Part shown: positions 1 to 12,450 of the stretch, piece after piece
Position numbering within the stretch: the stretch's first letter is position 1
Layout: each line of letters opens with the position of its first letter
From: Camarhynchus parvulus
Lineage: Eukaryota; Chordata; Aves; Passeriformes; Thraupidae
Assembly: GCF_901933205.1 (NCBI RefSeq)
Contig: NC_044573.1
Span: 32,361,493 to 32,425,492, forward strand
Reading direction: 5' to 3'
DNA: 64,000 nucleotides
Notes under the pieces: generated by a model
What the model saw: the letters and a program-made list of their open reading frames with translations, nothing else
What the model was told of the DNA's origin: nothing
Databases searched by the model: none
Program-made: the position numbers and the translations under genes

Positions 1-3000
1 GTGTGGGATAAGCTCAACTTACAATTATCTTACATCTTGGAAAAACTGCTGTTGACCCTTTCCCCACTCATTCCCCATCCCTTTGTGGTATGGCAGCAGG
101 GGAAAAGGAGGTGAGGCCGTGCGCTGTGGCCAAGGGGTACAGTGAATGTTGTGTTCAAAACGCTGCTGAATATGCCACACGTTTTCCTTCCATTCCAGAG
201 AATCCTTTTTGAATATTTAAAAAAATTCTCTTGCATGAACTACAAAGCTGATATGAAGACAGTATTTGTGGGCCCTTCTTGTTAAAGCTGCTGTGCTGTT
301 TTGATTACTTAGCACTCCAGAAACCCTGGAATCTCATACCTCCCTGTTTTTTTTGCATAACTGTGGAAAACTTCATTTAAGCACACAGCTTTTGATGTTT
401 GCTGTTTTTCCTTATAGTTAGTCTATACAATCTTTGTGTATATGTCTGTTTTAAAGCTCAAAGGAATCTGGAAACACAAGGGCTTTCCCTTAAAGACTAC
501 TGTGTATTGTAGGCACACCACTTTAACATCTTGTCTTGAGTTTTTTGGAGGTCTGGGGCAAGTTTACAAAAATAAACTTTTCCTGGCATTGCAACGGAGA
601 ATTTGTCAGAACACACACAGGAAAAACAGGTAAGAAAAAGAGGCAGCAGCTAACAGAGAAGGAAATGGGTTGAAGAGGGTATTCTTGTTCCAGAGAGCCC
701 AGCTTTGTCATGGGAAGGTCCACAGGAGAAACATTGGATTTGTGGCTGTAACCGGTGTAGCTGAAGCGTGCCCCTGGCAGGTGTGAGAGCCAGGTCAGCA
801 ATCTGCTGTTGATACTCCTGTGACAGGTGCAGGGTCACATCAGGCTGTGCAGACACATCCAGGGCATGGGAGCTGTAGAGGCCTCGGAGACCTCTCAGGA
901 AAGAGCCTGTGAACGTTGTCAGACAGTGAAATCTACCTGTCTGTGCCTTTCTATGAATGTTTTAGTCTGAACAGCAGATGACTCAGGTGATAGTGTTTCT
1001 TCATGCTGAAGAGTGGTGGATCCAGTTCCTCTTTCATGCAGGGGTTCCCTAGTTTGGGTACTGCTTGGGAAGTTCTTGAATTTAAATAGTTGTCACCTCA
1101 ACATCCTCAGGAGAAAATTATTTTCTGAGACTTGGGTGAAAACATGTTTTGGTTTTTTGCTGTCTGAGCTATGTGGAATCTAACAGGATTTTCTTTCATT
1201 ACCTGAACAAACTAAATTTAACAGTTAAATTGTGGTCAGATTCTTGGAGATTTGCAAAACTATATATTAATAACTCTAATCAGAACTTCTGACTTTTTCC
1301 CCTCATCCTTATCATATGCTGCATAAGAAATACATAAAAAGAATGTTAAGATAAAAGATCCACAGACTATCTTTCAGCAGGAATGCTGGCAGCAAGTTTG
1401 GAAACATCTGTAAATCATTTCACAAATATTTCTACCTTCAAAGCCTGTCTTGGGCTAGCTCGTGGGGGAAATTTTAATCACAATGATCTCAGTCTTCCTG
1501 AAAGACCATGAAACGTTTAAAATTGGCACCTAGGTTTGAGTGCACAACTTCAGTGACTGATTTTTCATACTTGCTCAACATTCCTCAGTAATGCAAGAGA
1601 TGTATGTTCATAGTCACTGCTTTTCTGTGCTTCCTGTTGCTGTGAGAGCCCTAACTAACAGGCTGTTTTCTGCTTTCTGTTATTGGTGTTATTTCACGTA
1701 TATAAATTAAATACTAGTCAAAAGGGAATTGTGACTCTCATGAAGTGAAAGAAATCTGGCAGTTGAGGCATAAGGAATACTCTTTTTCTATGTTCAGTGT
1801 AAACAAAATGAAAAATCTTGGTGATAAAGACCGTGTGAGTTACATGCAAGAATAGTCAGTGTGTGGAAGTGGAGACAGTGATCTGATATGCAATGAAAAA
1901 ATAAAGACTTCAGTACCACATCTGGAAGAGGGAAAACAAGGGTATTTCAATGATCTCTAATTTTGCATGGTAGTTCTATCTTGGGTCCCAAACAATCTCC
2001 AGGGACTTTTTTTTTCTTCAAAGCTGACACATTTCCCATGACGCTTTTGTTTGAATCAGTTCATATCATTTGATTAAAAAAACCCAAATGCTTAACAGCA
2101 AGATTCCAGAGTAGGTCAATTTCTAACAAGAATTATGTAGGGTACATGACTAAAATAATGTGTCTGAATCTTTGCATATCACATGCTGCCATTATTTAAA
2201 CAAAAGCTTAGGAAAATGTATACACTCTTTAGACCTGGGTTGGAAATCTGGTTGAGATATGTTTAAGTTGCCACTGGGCTGTGAACAAAAGTAATTTAAA
2301 TCTTTATGCCAATTACATCCATTATAGGTTGGTTGCAGATTGTTAGCTTGCATTCACATCTTAAAATACAGATAACAGACCTTGATTTTTAAAGAGGGTT
2401 TGAGGAGGGACCCATGGAGCTATAAAAAGAAATAAGCTAAAACTACCCTGGATTATTGTAGAATACTATACTTACAGGGGTGGGCCATCTGCTTAGCCTT
2501 AAAGCTGTAACTGATGAAAAGGATGTAAATCTTCCTCATGTTCCTAGTATTGAAGTAATCCACCTAAGGTAAACAACTCTATGTTTAAAGTTAACAAACA
2601 TAGTTTTCTGGTCTAAGCATATTTAAAAAATATATCTATTTAGAAGAAACTAAAGGAAAAGATTACTATCCAGGAACAAATTATTTACCATTGAACAGAG
2701 AAATTCAAATTCCAGCCAGTGAAAGGTATGTTACTTTGATATTATGTCTTTATTGAAATATGCTACACCTGCTTCTGTGTGCTGCGCAAGTTGAGTGTTT
2801 TCTGCACTTGCCCCACATATGGTTTGTTTTGTATTGATGGTAATGGTAATAATTAAATAAAGCTGTTATTGAAGTAGTCATCAAGATTTGCAGTTTCTTG
2901 TGTAACTAGCCTTTCACAGTTGTGAGAAAATTTGCCCCTTTCCTCCCTTTTTCTTTGTAAAGTTTTGAGATACAAAGTTTCTCTATGATGCAATGAATAT

Positions 3001-5869
3001 CTGGTTCCGTAAAGCAAAGGACACATTCTGTGGAATTTTTTCTGCTTAAGAGATATCTTAAAATGGATGTTTTGTCTCCTAAGTATAATTCATTGTATTG
3101 TTTTTTGTCTGGTATATATTGCCTAAAACCTAGAATCCCAGATTTTTTCTGATTCCTGTAGGAATCAGTGGTGTTTAGTTATAACCTTTTGTTTCTGTAA
3201 ATGTATATTTTGCACCATTTTAATTTATACTTAGATACACAAATTTGACCTTGGTGTCTGGAATTCTTTTGCCCTATTAATTTTTATATAATCAGTTGTG
3301 TTCAGTTTTTAAACTAAAAATTGTGTCTTTGAATACAATGCATTTATGTATGCTTTTCCCTCCTTTTTTTCTGACTGCTTATTTTCTCAAGTACAAATCC
3401 ATGAAAATGCATGGTAACCAAAGACCCATTTACCTAGTAAGCAAACCCCTTCTGTCTGAGATCCTAGTCAACAGCTGATTATATTACAGTGAAAAGGGCC
3501 AGTAATGCAAACACCTACTTAATCTACTTCGTGCAGTGTAAATGCTTTGTAGGAGCTCTAAGTGTTACCTGGCCTCCATCAAGGCACAAGGACGTAACCA
3601 AGACACTTCCTGTCTTCAGTAATTAGCCATGGCCTTTGTCCCATGTTCTGAGATGTTCCCTTAGCTTAAGGTTTGCCTTGTCTATTTGTACCCCACTGAT
3701 TGCTGCTGTTACAGATAAGAGGCTTTAGACCTGTAAATGACTGTGCTGGCCCATTCTGCTGCAGCTCTCATGTCTTAGATGCCACGTACCAATAAATGCT
3801 TTGCAGGCAGGGAAGAGAATGGGATAATCTGGCACTGAGGCCCTGATTATTTTAGTGGTTTGTTAAAGAAGGAGGTAATTTTTTTTCATGGATTTGTGTT
3901 CCTAATCCTAGATAATTTCAAGCATTAACTACAAAAGTATTTATGTGTATGGAAGTTGAATTCCTGCTGCTCTCCTTACACCTTGCTAAAACAGAGGTAA
4001 CTTCTTTTCCACTTCTTGTCACATCTTGTGATTTCCTGCTGATTTCAACAGATTGAAAAGGGAGAGGCTAATTAAGCATAGGTTTTGTCTTCTAATTTCT
4101 AACAGGGCTTCCTGAGTGCCAGAATGCTTGCTACTTGCACATCCGTTCCCTGCATTGATTTAGAAAAACTTAAAATGAACTAAGGCTATTTCCTTCTTCA
4201 ACATTGCCTTTCCCTGAAACCTGACATGTACATTGAGAAAAACTGATAGCAGCCTAGGCAATAATCCCTCAGCACCTGTTACCAAAGACTCCTGGTGTTC
4301 AATCTTGCTTTTTACTCTTAGGGCAGTGGAAATGAAAATGGTCAGCATTAATCTTTTGACTTTTAGTATAGTTATGACTGCCAACCATAGTATATAAAAC
4401 CTCATGTTGATTTACTGTTTTGCATATTTCTTGCTTCCCTTAAACCTTGACATAAGAGTTCTGATTTACAGTGCCTCTGTCTTGATTTGTGGGGTGAGAA
4501 AGATGAATTGATGTAGTTGCACTGTCTATAGCAGAAAATTATATGTACCACCAGTTGGTTTTTTCTCTCTGTTTTTAAAAACATCAAAATAACCTTTGCT
4601 CAAAGAGATCATAAATCCATAGTAATGAGACTTTTCCCTAAACATCTGGAGTGGCAAACTCTTATTCTGATAATTTCTTTCCTGTTACAAGTACTCTTTT
4701 AGTGCTGCCCCAGCAGCCTTGAAATTCAGCTGTGCTTTACCTTGTGTAAACGTCTGTAGCATTCTCCATCATATGCTCAGTCAGTGTTTTCTGAACCTTG
4801 AGAGCAATCTGTTCAACTGCTGAATGACTGGCTTTTCCTTACAATTACCAAGGAATACAGACCATTTTAGTTTTCCTTGCTTGTAGAATAAAAACCCAAC
4901 AAGAAAATGTGCTGAAATATTGAAGTATCTGTTCATTGCTATATAATCTAAAATTAGGTAGACTGCTGCCAGTTGGGCTTGTATATATTCATCGCTGTGA
5001 TGTGCTTATAAAATATAAGACCACAGTGCACCTGTATACATGGCTAGGTGGCTCATAGCAAACAGAGAGTTAGAACCTCTTTGCTCAGCTGTAAATTGAA
5101 CATGATGCCCCTCTCACAGCTGCTGTCCATTGGCATATTTCGGTCAAATTCATGGTCTCTTCTGAGTTACTTAAATTCAGGAATACATGAATGCGTTGCA
5201 TGCAGGACAGGGACTCCAGAGCTTTCTGCCACACATCTTGATTTGACAGCACTGGTTGCCTTTCAGGAGACAGACCTGTTAAAGAATAAATCAAGAAATG
5301 AATGTACACATTCATAAGTAATTACAGGAACATTGCAACTAACAGCCACAATTTTCCCTGTGAATGTATTTCTTGAGATTTTGTGAGTTTGGGATGTAGC
5401 TTTAGAGATTTTTGTATGACTGGGGAGTTCCAGAGGCTTTTCCTTCAAGTGTATTTTCTGTTGTTTAATAAAGAATTTTCAATGATATCTTCAATCAAAG
5501 TGTTTACAGGGTCTGTCTCTTCAGCTGTCTATTTTCAGGAAATCAATAGAGACTTAATTTCTTTAATATCTCTATTCTTCTGGTCAAAATTGGGCAGTGG
5601 ATTCAAATCTCCTCTTAGGGTGTAGTCAGAGATTCATGTAGGTTGTATATTAGTACTTTTTTTAATAACCAGGATAAAGCACTACTGCTGCTAACTAGTG
5701 ATGTGATCTTTGGTTTTATCAGTGATGAGAGGAATGAACCAAGATAGTTACTCTGTTTTGAGAATTACAGCAAGAATCTCTTTGAATCTAAGAAAGAATG
5801 CTTAGTAAGTTAAAGCTGTGGAAATCTAGGCAAAGACAGAAAATGCAACATTAGCAGAAATTACAGCTG
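1..5869. other. Unique AT-rich intron, no recognised feature
   Basis: Read on both strands. Short open frames (up to about 92 codons) have no recognisable motifs, splice context or biased composition. Two small items: a 20-bp inverted repeat at 3149-3168 (9-bp arms, 2-nt spacer), and a somewhat more GC-rich patch at about 690-900 that I could not assign to a repeat family. No CR1 or LTR similarity was recognised. Confidence 0.6.
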
Positions 5870-5884
5870 TTTTTTTTTTTTTTT
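5870..5884. repeat. Poly-T homopolymer (15 nt)
   Basis: An uninterrupted run of T following ACAGCTG. It is not associated with a recognisable retroposon body, so it is treated as a simple repeat. Confidence 0.9.
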
Positions 5885-7124
5885 GAATACCTCTTTGTAC
5901 ATCCTTTCCTACAGCAGCATCAACTTTGTATTAAGACACAACTACTTTAATGAGCTATATTATGTCGAGGAAATACCTGATTTGTTGTGCTAGGTGAGAG
6001 ATGCTTGAGTTATGTCCAACTACCTGTTTCTAAAATCTGCAAGATAGCACTGTTCAGAGATTCCCAAGGGCCTCATGGCCTCTAGTTCAGATCACTTAAT
6101 TAGCCTTAGGCTTTCTGTTTGAAACTTGCTTATTCTGATTTATTTTAGTTCTCTCAATAAAGTTTGTATTCCAAAGCTAGCATTTCTATCAGCCTGAACT
6201 ATTGGCTGTCATGAGTGAGATGCAAACCATTGGGAGAAAAAAAAATTAAAAAATCTTGAATTTATGAGTTATGAGTCTTTAGATTGTGTAGGGTAGACTT
6301 GCATAATGAAAGCTGAAAAAAGTATTCCTGTGATTCCACAAGGTAAAGAGAAACCTTTTATATTACAGAAGTAATGAAATAATGTTGAGGGCTGATAGAA
6401 ATAAGAATGCATGTATCTTTTCCATCAAGCAATTGATGGAGATGGGACCAGAAGGAAGGAAAAAAAAAACTCTGAAGAGGAAATAGAAGTATTTCCCTAA
6501 ATCATGAAATTCTGAGAACACCAGGGAGGTAATATGCCACTATTTAAGGCAATACTACCTTTATTACCTATTAAAGAATTCAGTAGAACTGTCCAGGTCC
6601 CCACAAAACATACTGGACATTATGTTGATGCAGGACAAAGAGGAAAATTCCTATGATGGGATACAACTAGAAAAAAAGTATTGCCAATGAGTTTAGGATT
6701 ATGGAAAACATATGTTGGTAATACTGGCTTGAAATGTTACTCCTGAGGTGATTGCATGTTCAGTTAATAAAGTACAACTGATCCAATACCATCTGGATAT
6801 ATCTCACTGAGCTGTTTGGTTTAACACCCTGTGAATTCTTGATTAATACAATACAGCAATATGAAACAAACTGGGAATGTATTAACTAGATGAAACTAGA
6901 TGAAATTCTGTATCATGTTAAATGACTCTGCTCCTGCTGGGATTCAGTAGAGATACAGAATTCCATAGAGCACTAAATGGAAAAACATTGTTAAACCTTT
7001 CAAGTGGTATTGAAAGATGGCTAGTAACAGTGGTCTGTGCCAGCCACAGGGGTCAAATGTAATGTCATAAAACCAGCAGTAAAGAATGTTGACCATACTG
7101 ATGGAAAAGGGACCACTGGACTGA

Positions 7125-7650
7125 GAAGTGGCTATTGGAAAAAGATCTGTGTCATGGTTTTAGTTGCATATGAGCTCACAGTGGGACACTGCGGCCAGGA
7201 GGGCTAATGCAACTCTCAAATATCTAAGAAGAACATATGAAGAGAGGCTGTGAAGAATTAGCTCTGCATCAGAAGTAGATATGGCCACAGATAGAATACT
7301 CTGTTTAATTCTGCTGTCCACAATGAAGAAAGATGTTGAAAAAATGGAGAAGGCTCTGTCTGGGAAGAGGCCCTCAGATGATTAACAGTTTAAAAACCAT
7401 GCCTTCAAACAACTTGACTTTAGTTTATCAAACAGATTTACAGAGAGATGTGTTGACAGTGTGCAGGGAACCTCTGCAGGGAACAGAAACGTGATACTGA
7501 AGAACTTGAGTCTAGCAGACAAAGGCATGTCAGGATGTAATGGCAGGAAGTTGGATCCAGACAAATTCTGAATGGTAATGAAATGTGCATGTTTAGGAAG
7601 TACATTTAGTAAAGGGCAATGACCTGCTGAAGGGAACAAGGGTAGCAAAC
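7125..7650 (+). mobile_element. Ancient CR1-type LINE fragment, sense strand
   Basis: The plus strand preserves a recognisable but stop-riddled trace of the 3' part of the CR1 ORF2. EKDL followed by an AHSG-like stretch corresponds to the family's EKDLG...MSQQ region. A segment around 7300-7345 (TTCTGCTGTCCACAATGAAG) matches the family's 'FW..HYKKD' region, and TTTAGTTTATCAAACAG matches 'LFSLE.R'. A later stretch, AGTCTAGCAGACAAAGGCAT then GGCAGGAAGTTGGATCCAGA, matches the region before the final RLDIR motif. CR1 elements are non-LTR retrotransposons that integrate 5'-truncated. Similarity may extend upstream towards 6540 but is too eroded for me to assert. The copy is non-functional. Confidence 0.72.
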
Positions 7651-10600
7651 AACAAATAGGTTTTTTTTAATAGGTTTTTTTTTTTCAGAGTCTGTTTTTA
7701 AAATTAGAATTGATATCTGGAAAAAAAAAAGGCTGAAGGTAACCACCCTGTGTGTGGGCTCTAGGAGTTTCATATAGGGAAGATCCATTGCTTTTGCTAT
7801 GTGAGAAGCTGCATTAGAGAGTCGTAATTGTTGCACTTAACAATCTGGGAAGACATACTCACTAGTGTGTGAAGGTGCAGCAACAAGGAAAAGTATTTCC
7901 TCTGCTCTTTCAGGCAGCAACACTGTAAGAAAGCATGAGAAAAATTTGCTATGAAGAAAGGAGTAAACAATTATTTTTCTTAATTTGTATAGGAATGATT
8001 TAAAAATAAGTATTTTAATTGTGTTTTTTTAATAGATGAACTTCAGAGGGTTTTGCTTGCTTGTTTCTGTTAAACTGCCATTATCTGATTTTCATTTTTG
8101 TGCTTTTATGCAACAAGATGTGGAAATCTTTGTTTTTCGTAGCTTCTCTGGGCACACATCTGCTGCAGTGGTGCATTGTTTTCCTGTTCCTTTGAAATTC
8201 TATCTGTTTCTTGTCTGTTAGAGAAAGTACCTCAGTGTATATATCATTAGGGGGAAAAAAAAGAAAAAGCCTTCTTAAAGTTATAAAGGTTTTGCTTCTT
8301 CCTTTTCCTCTTGGATTGAATATGTCAGTCAAAAAAGGCGATGGTTGTTTCACTCCTGACACAAGTATATGCGTAAAAATCATGAGAGTGGGAAAAGAGC
8401 ATCCTAATATTTTGACATATAAATGAAGAGTAGAGTTTAGCAGCAAAAGCTAAAATAAAAGCATGTTGTATCAGAAGGCAAATGCTTCAGGGTGAATGTC
8501 TATGCTTGAAAATTACTGAATTGAAAAAAAAAGGCAAACAAAAAAACCCTATGAAAACAAATCCCAGCTGTTCCACTTGATGGCTCATAAAATCTGAATA
8601 AAGTCCTTCAAGAGCTTTTTTATAGGAAGATAGTACTTTTTGTATGCATAGTTATGGTAGCATCTGGTTCCCATCTTTGGGAATTCAGAGACTCCACAGG
8701 CACCAACACACTGTCTGCTGCAGAGAAGCTCTCCAGCGCAGATAAATGCTGCAGACAAGTGTGCAGTGTGTAACGTGATGTAATTGTCTGCAAGCTGGAA
8801 AGATGCTGGGGAGGAGGCAGAACCTGAATCAGGAAATTTTGATTGACATAAGACCTAGGAGCAGCCCTGGCATAAAATTTCCTTTGTTCACCTGTGAAGA
8901 GTGGACTGATAAGCTAGCAACACCTGAGTCAATAAGATTATTCAGTCAAATAAGGTAAGATAGGCATACCTAAGGCAAGGAGAGTTTTCATGAAGGCTGT
9001 GTCCTTCACAGAGGATTCAAACAGGGGGATCAGTAAACTAATTGTCACAAAGAAAGAGGAGCAGGAAATACAAAGGGCCTTTTATGAATAACCTTACTGA
9101 ATTTAGTATCAATGAGAAAAGAAATCAGAATTTATCTCAGGTATTTCTGGCTTGTCACATTTGTCCTTCTAAAGCTGCCTTCTTTCTAAAAACAGGACCT
9201 GTGTGTAAGTAGTAATCACACTATTCACGTTATGTGAAATTTTAAGAGTAAGTAATTAAATAAATAAGAGTTTATTACACATTGTTGATGTCTAGTATCA
9301 CAGAAAGCAAAATCTTCAGGTTACCTTGAACATGGGCACAGACACAGCACTGAGTTTTTTCAGTTATATTGTGCTCAGCACATTGTTTTCACTTAATGAA
9401 TAGTAGGAATGAGAAAATAGAGAGAACATGTAACAATTTTGCTTCTCTTATGGCTGATGATGGACTCAACCTCAAGCAAGGTCAAACCCAGTATGCCTTT
9501 GAGTACAACTCTGTGCTTGAATGGAGCACTTACCTCCATGATGGGACGCAGATTATACACACACACATACACACACACACACAAACATATACATGGAGAA
9601 AGTGATAACATATGTATGTTGTGCCTCAGGTAACCACGCTATATTGTGTGAATGTACTGGAGCTGTATAGTGACCAAGAGATTTGTGCACTTCTTCAGAA
9701 AACTGAAGAACTGGGTCCTTGGCATCCCTGAACCTGAAAAGAGTGAAAAATGACAGCTCTTGCAAGCTCAAAAGAATGTCTTTAAATACTAATCAGGGTG
9801 GAATAGAGACTTTCTCTTGTATTAACAATAATGTCAGGTGAGAATGCTTCACTGTGGAGGGAGGAGTGCGGGATCCACAAGGACACTGGCAGTGAGTGAG
9901 AGGATGCGGAGAGCAGGGTTCAGCAGGTGCTGTAGCTTCAATTCTCTTCCTCCAGCAGCCTCATCTAAAAGAAAAGAGAGGTGCTGGCCCTAACTGGTGA
10001 CTTTGTGACTAGACCCACAGAGAAATTTGTGGTTGTGACTCCCTTTTCCACACAGGTGCCTAGTTTTGAGCTACAAAAGAGCTGTGGTCTAGGGAAAAGA
10101 CATAGTTTCAGAAATGTCTGTCTTCAGTGCTCCCTGTGGGTCAGTTTATATGTTTGCAGCACAGGAAGCTGGGGTGGCATTAAGCCAAGCGCCTTAATCT
10201 TCTCTGTGTGTAGAAATTAGGTACCTAACTGAGATTTTAACTTCCCCATTAATAGAGTTGCTAAGAAATTGCCATGCATAAGGATTGCCACTTCACCTAG
10301 GCTGAAGTTTACACCTGGATATGAAGAATATGTACAGACTGAAAGTTTCAGGTTTAGCTTGCCCTAAAAATGAAAAGTACCTTGTGTATGCAAAGCAGTG
10401 TATTCCTAAAAGAAAGAATTCAAGATTGCTGAAGAGGTCAGGTTTCCAAGAGCAGTGAGATGAGAATAATTCAGAAGCATTTTCAAAAACTATTGAAGTG
10501 CTTTTGAGCTTAAGTTACAGTGACTACCACTGGAATCCAGACACCTGCAGACATAAGTAACTTCTGAAATGGTACCTGTGAAGCAATCACAGCTTTTTCA

Positions 10601-11017
10601 GTACTTTCAGGAGACAGCTCTTACAGATGTGTTCTGACTCAGATTTATCTCTGGTTTTGCCATAAAGCACTATTCTTGTATTTTGGAAATTATGTTTATA
10701 TTTAATTCCAAACAAATCACTACACTTAAACCCCAAACACATTATACATTATGTTAGCTCCAAGGGACAAAATCCTAAATGGAAACAGATCCTTTTCTTT
10801 TTCTTCATGCCAGCTCTTTGTTTAGCAGTATGGCAATTGCACATACATATTCCAGATGTTCATAGAAACAAAATTCCTCTTTAATTTACAGCAGAATCTG
10901 GTTTTATCTCTTGCTGGTTTTGTATTTGTCAAACAAACAAATGTTTAAAGTCTTACACGAAAATATCTATAGCAGTATTTTGCATGCTTCTTAAAAGGTT
11001 TGTAAAATAACAGAAAA
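7651..11017. other. Intron with simple repeats only
   Basis: Holds T-rich runs with the short duplicated unit AATAGGTTTTTTTT near 7655-7690, a CA microsatellite at 9554, a slightly GC-richer patch at 9850-9960, and a 12-bp palindrome TTAGGTACCTAA at 10217-10228. The 121-codon minus-strand open frame at 8081-8446 lacks any motif or splice context. No gene is seen. Confidence 0.6.
9554..9597. repeat. (CA)n microsatellite, interrupted
   Basis: CA dinucleotides with a single T interruption form a strictly alternating purine/pyrimidine run at 9554-9583, followed by a degenerate ACAAACATATACATGG tail. Likely length-polymorphic. Confidence 0.92.
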
Positions 11018-11425
11018 ATCTGGTTGGAAGACATACCTGGAGGTCATCTTGTTCTCCCTGCTCAGACCAGGTCTGGTTACATCAGGTTGCTCAGGGCTGT
11101 GTTTCATGGAGCTTTCTATCTCTGGATGGACTTTCTAATATTCTGAGGCCAGGTTCCAGTGGTTGGCTCTATTTGTGGTGGAAAAAGGTGCTCTTTATGT
11201 ATAATTTGGTTTTCCCATGTTGCAATTTGTGTCTTTTGGCTCCCATTCTGTCCTTTTGCACCTCCAAGAGGGATTCTGGCCCTATCTTCTCTAAACCCTC
11301 TCCTCAGCTGTAGACAACACCAAGAGATCCCCTTCACCTACTCAAGACTGAGTAAATCCTGTAGTTGTGACATCTCTTCCCACACTGCATGCTCCAGCTC
11401 CTCACCATCCTGGATGTTCATCTTA
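11018..11425 (-). mobile_element. CR1 LINE 3'-end fragment, minus strand
   Basis: The plus strand shows the reverse complement of the CR1 3' end. TTGGAAGACATACCTGGAGGTCATCTTGTTC matches the family's 'ttggaaggga...gatcat' block (described here in parts). It is followed by CAGACCAGGT...CAGGTTGCTCAGGGC, then GGTTCCAGTG, and finally the 'CTCTCCTCAGCTG...CTCCAGCTCCTCACCATC' zone that corresponds to the antisense of 'GLFSLE'. The block order is correct for CR1, with many substitutions and small indels, so the insertion is old. No intact reading frame remains. Confidence 0.72.
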
Positions 11426-11929
11426 GTAAACAGAGAGATCATTGTCTTGTTGGATAGAATATCATGGAGGTATGCCTTCAGCAAGGTACAGTTCTAGATA
11501 TATCAACTGCTTATATAGGAGCTCCATATGCTTTGCAGTTTAGCTTGTGCTGGGACTGGACTTTAAAATTATGCTCCAAATCTGAATTTTGAAATTCAGG
11601 TTTTAATCTCTGACCCTGGCTTCATTTTCCATTGCTTTTACCTGAGCAATACATAGTTAGGAGAGAGTGAACTTATTAAATATTTGGTAAAAAGATGTGT
11701 GATTTCAGATGTAGCAATTTCTGTAGCTAGTGTTTTATTTGCTCTTTTGGTAGTGAATATGGGCAATACTCTGGAACACCCATGGCAGATCACTCATATT
11801 TGCTTTGCAAAGTCCTTGGCTGGAAGTCAAACAGCCCTGACAGCTGAGCCTCTGTTTCTCATGCTCAGGAAGTATTAAATATTGATGTTTCTTGGAAAAA
11901 GCCATCACTGCAGATTGAGCCGATTTGGG
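11426..11929. other. Unique intron between CR1 fragment and GC islet
   Basis: AT-rich sequence with no recognisable repeat, motif or splice-flanked open segment. Confidence 0.5.
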
Positions 11930-12450
11930 CACCACATGACTGCGTGTGCAGGCCGCAGAAGGATTTTTCCCTGGAGAGCTTTTCCAAGCAGGCTGCTGCC
12001 GTGGGCTATGGGGGATGAAGGTTCAGATAATGCCAGATCTTGTCAGGTGCTGCCAGGGGTGGGTGACAGGAGTGGGTGGCAGGAGCCAGTCGCAGAGCCC
12101 AGCAGGAGCAGCCCTGGGCGCTGGGCTCCTCCCTGGGCTCAGGCTGAGGCCAGGCAGGGCTGTGGGCTCGGCTCAGTGGGACCCATGACAGGGCAGGCCT
12201 GTGGGGAGCTGGAGCTGCTGTGGGTGTGGGGCTGGAAAGGGCTGCAGAACACCAGTGCAGGCTGTGCAAAGGCTTCTCCCCTGTGAGCTGCCTCATGGGG
12301 CCTCAGCTCTGGCGGAGCTAAAGTTTAGCAAAGCCTAGGATTAGGATTAGAAGGTGTAAGCCTAGAGCTGCATCTGTCATGGGCCTGCAAAAGTGTGGAG
12401 CAGTCTGCGCAAAGATTTCTCCCTTGGTGATTTGTAGAGAAGTTTGGCTG
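11930..12450. other. GC-rich islet of unknown origin with internal diverged duplication
   Basis: From the ACTGCGTGTGCAGG segment to about 12330 the sequence is strikingly G/C-rich for this window, dominated by CAGG, CTGGG and GGCTG words, with few CpG. Three overlapping open frames (80-134 codons) cross it, as expected by chance when stop-prone A/T is rare, and none looks like a protein family. Two related blocks about 140 bp apart share a GCAAAG(G/A)(C/T)TTCTCCC core (about 12265 and 12406), each preceded by GGGC(C)TGCA. It could be a decayed repeat, a minisatellite remnant or a conserved element; I cannot assign it. Confidence 0.45.

Noticed and set aside
7661..7692. Polypyrimidine tract ending in CAG as a splice acceptor
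   Set aside because: No open exon-like segment with a donor follows; downstream sequence is AT-rich with stops in all frames.
9369..9633. Open frames over the CA repeat (HTHTHT / VCVCVC readings)
   Set aside because: Translations of a dinucleotide repeat, not coding sequence.
11882..12296. 134- and 96-codon frames in the GC islet
   Set aside because: Glycine/proline/alanine-rich readings on both strands of a GC-rich block, with no family resemblance.
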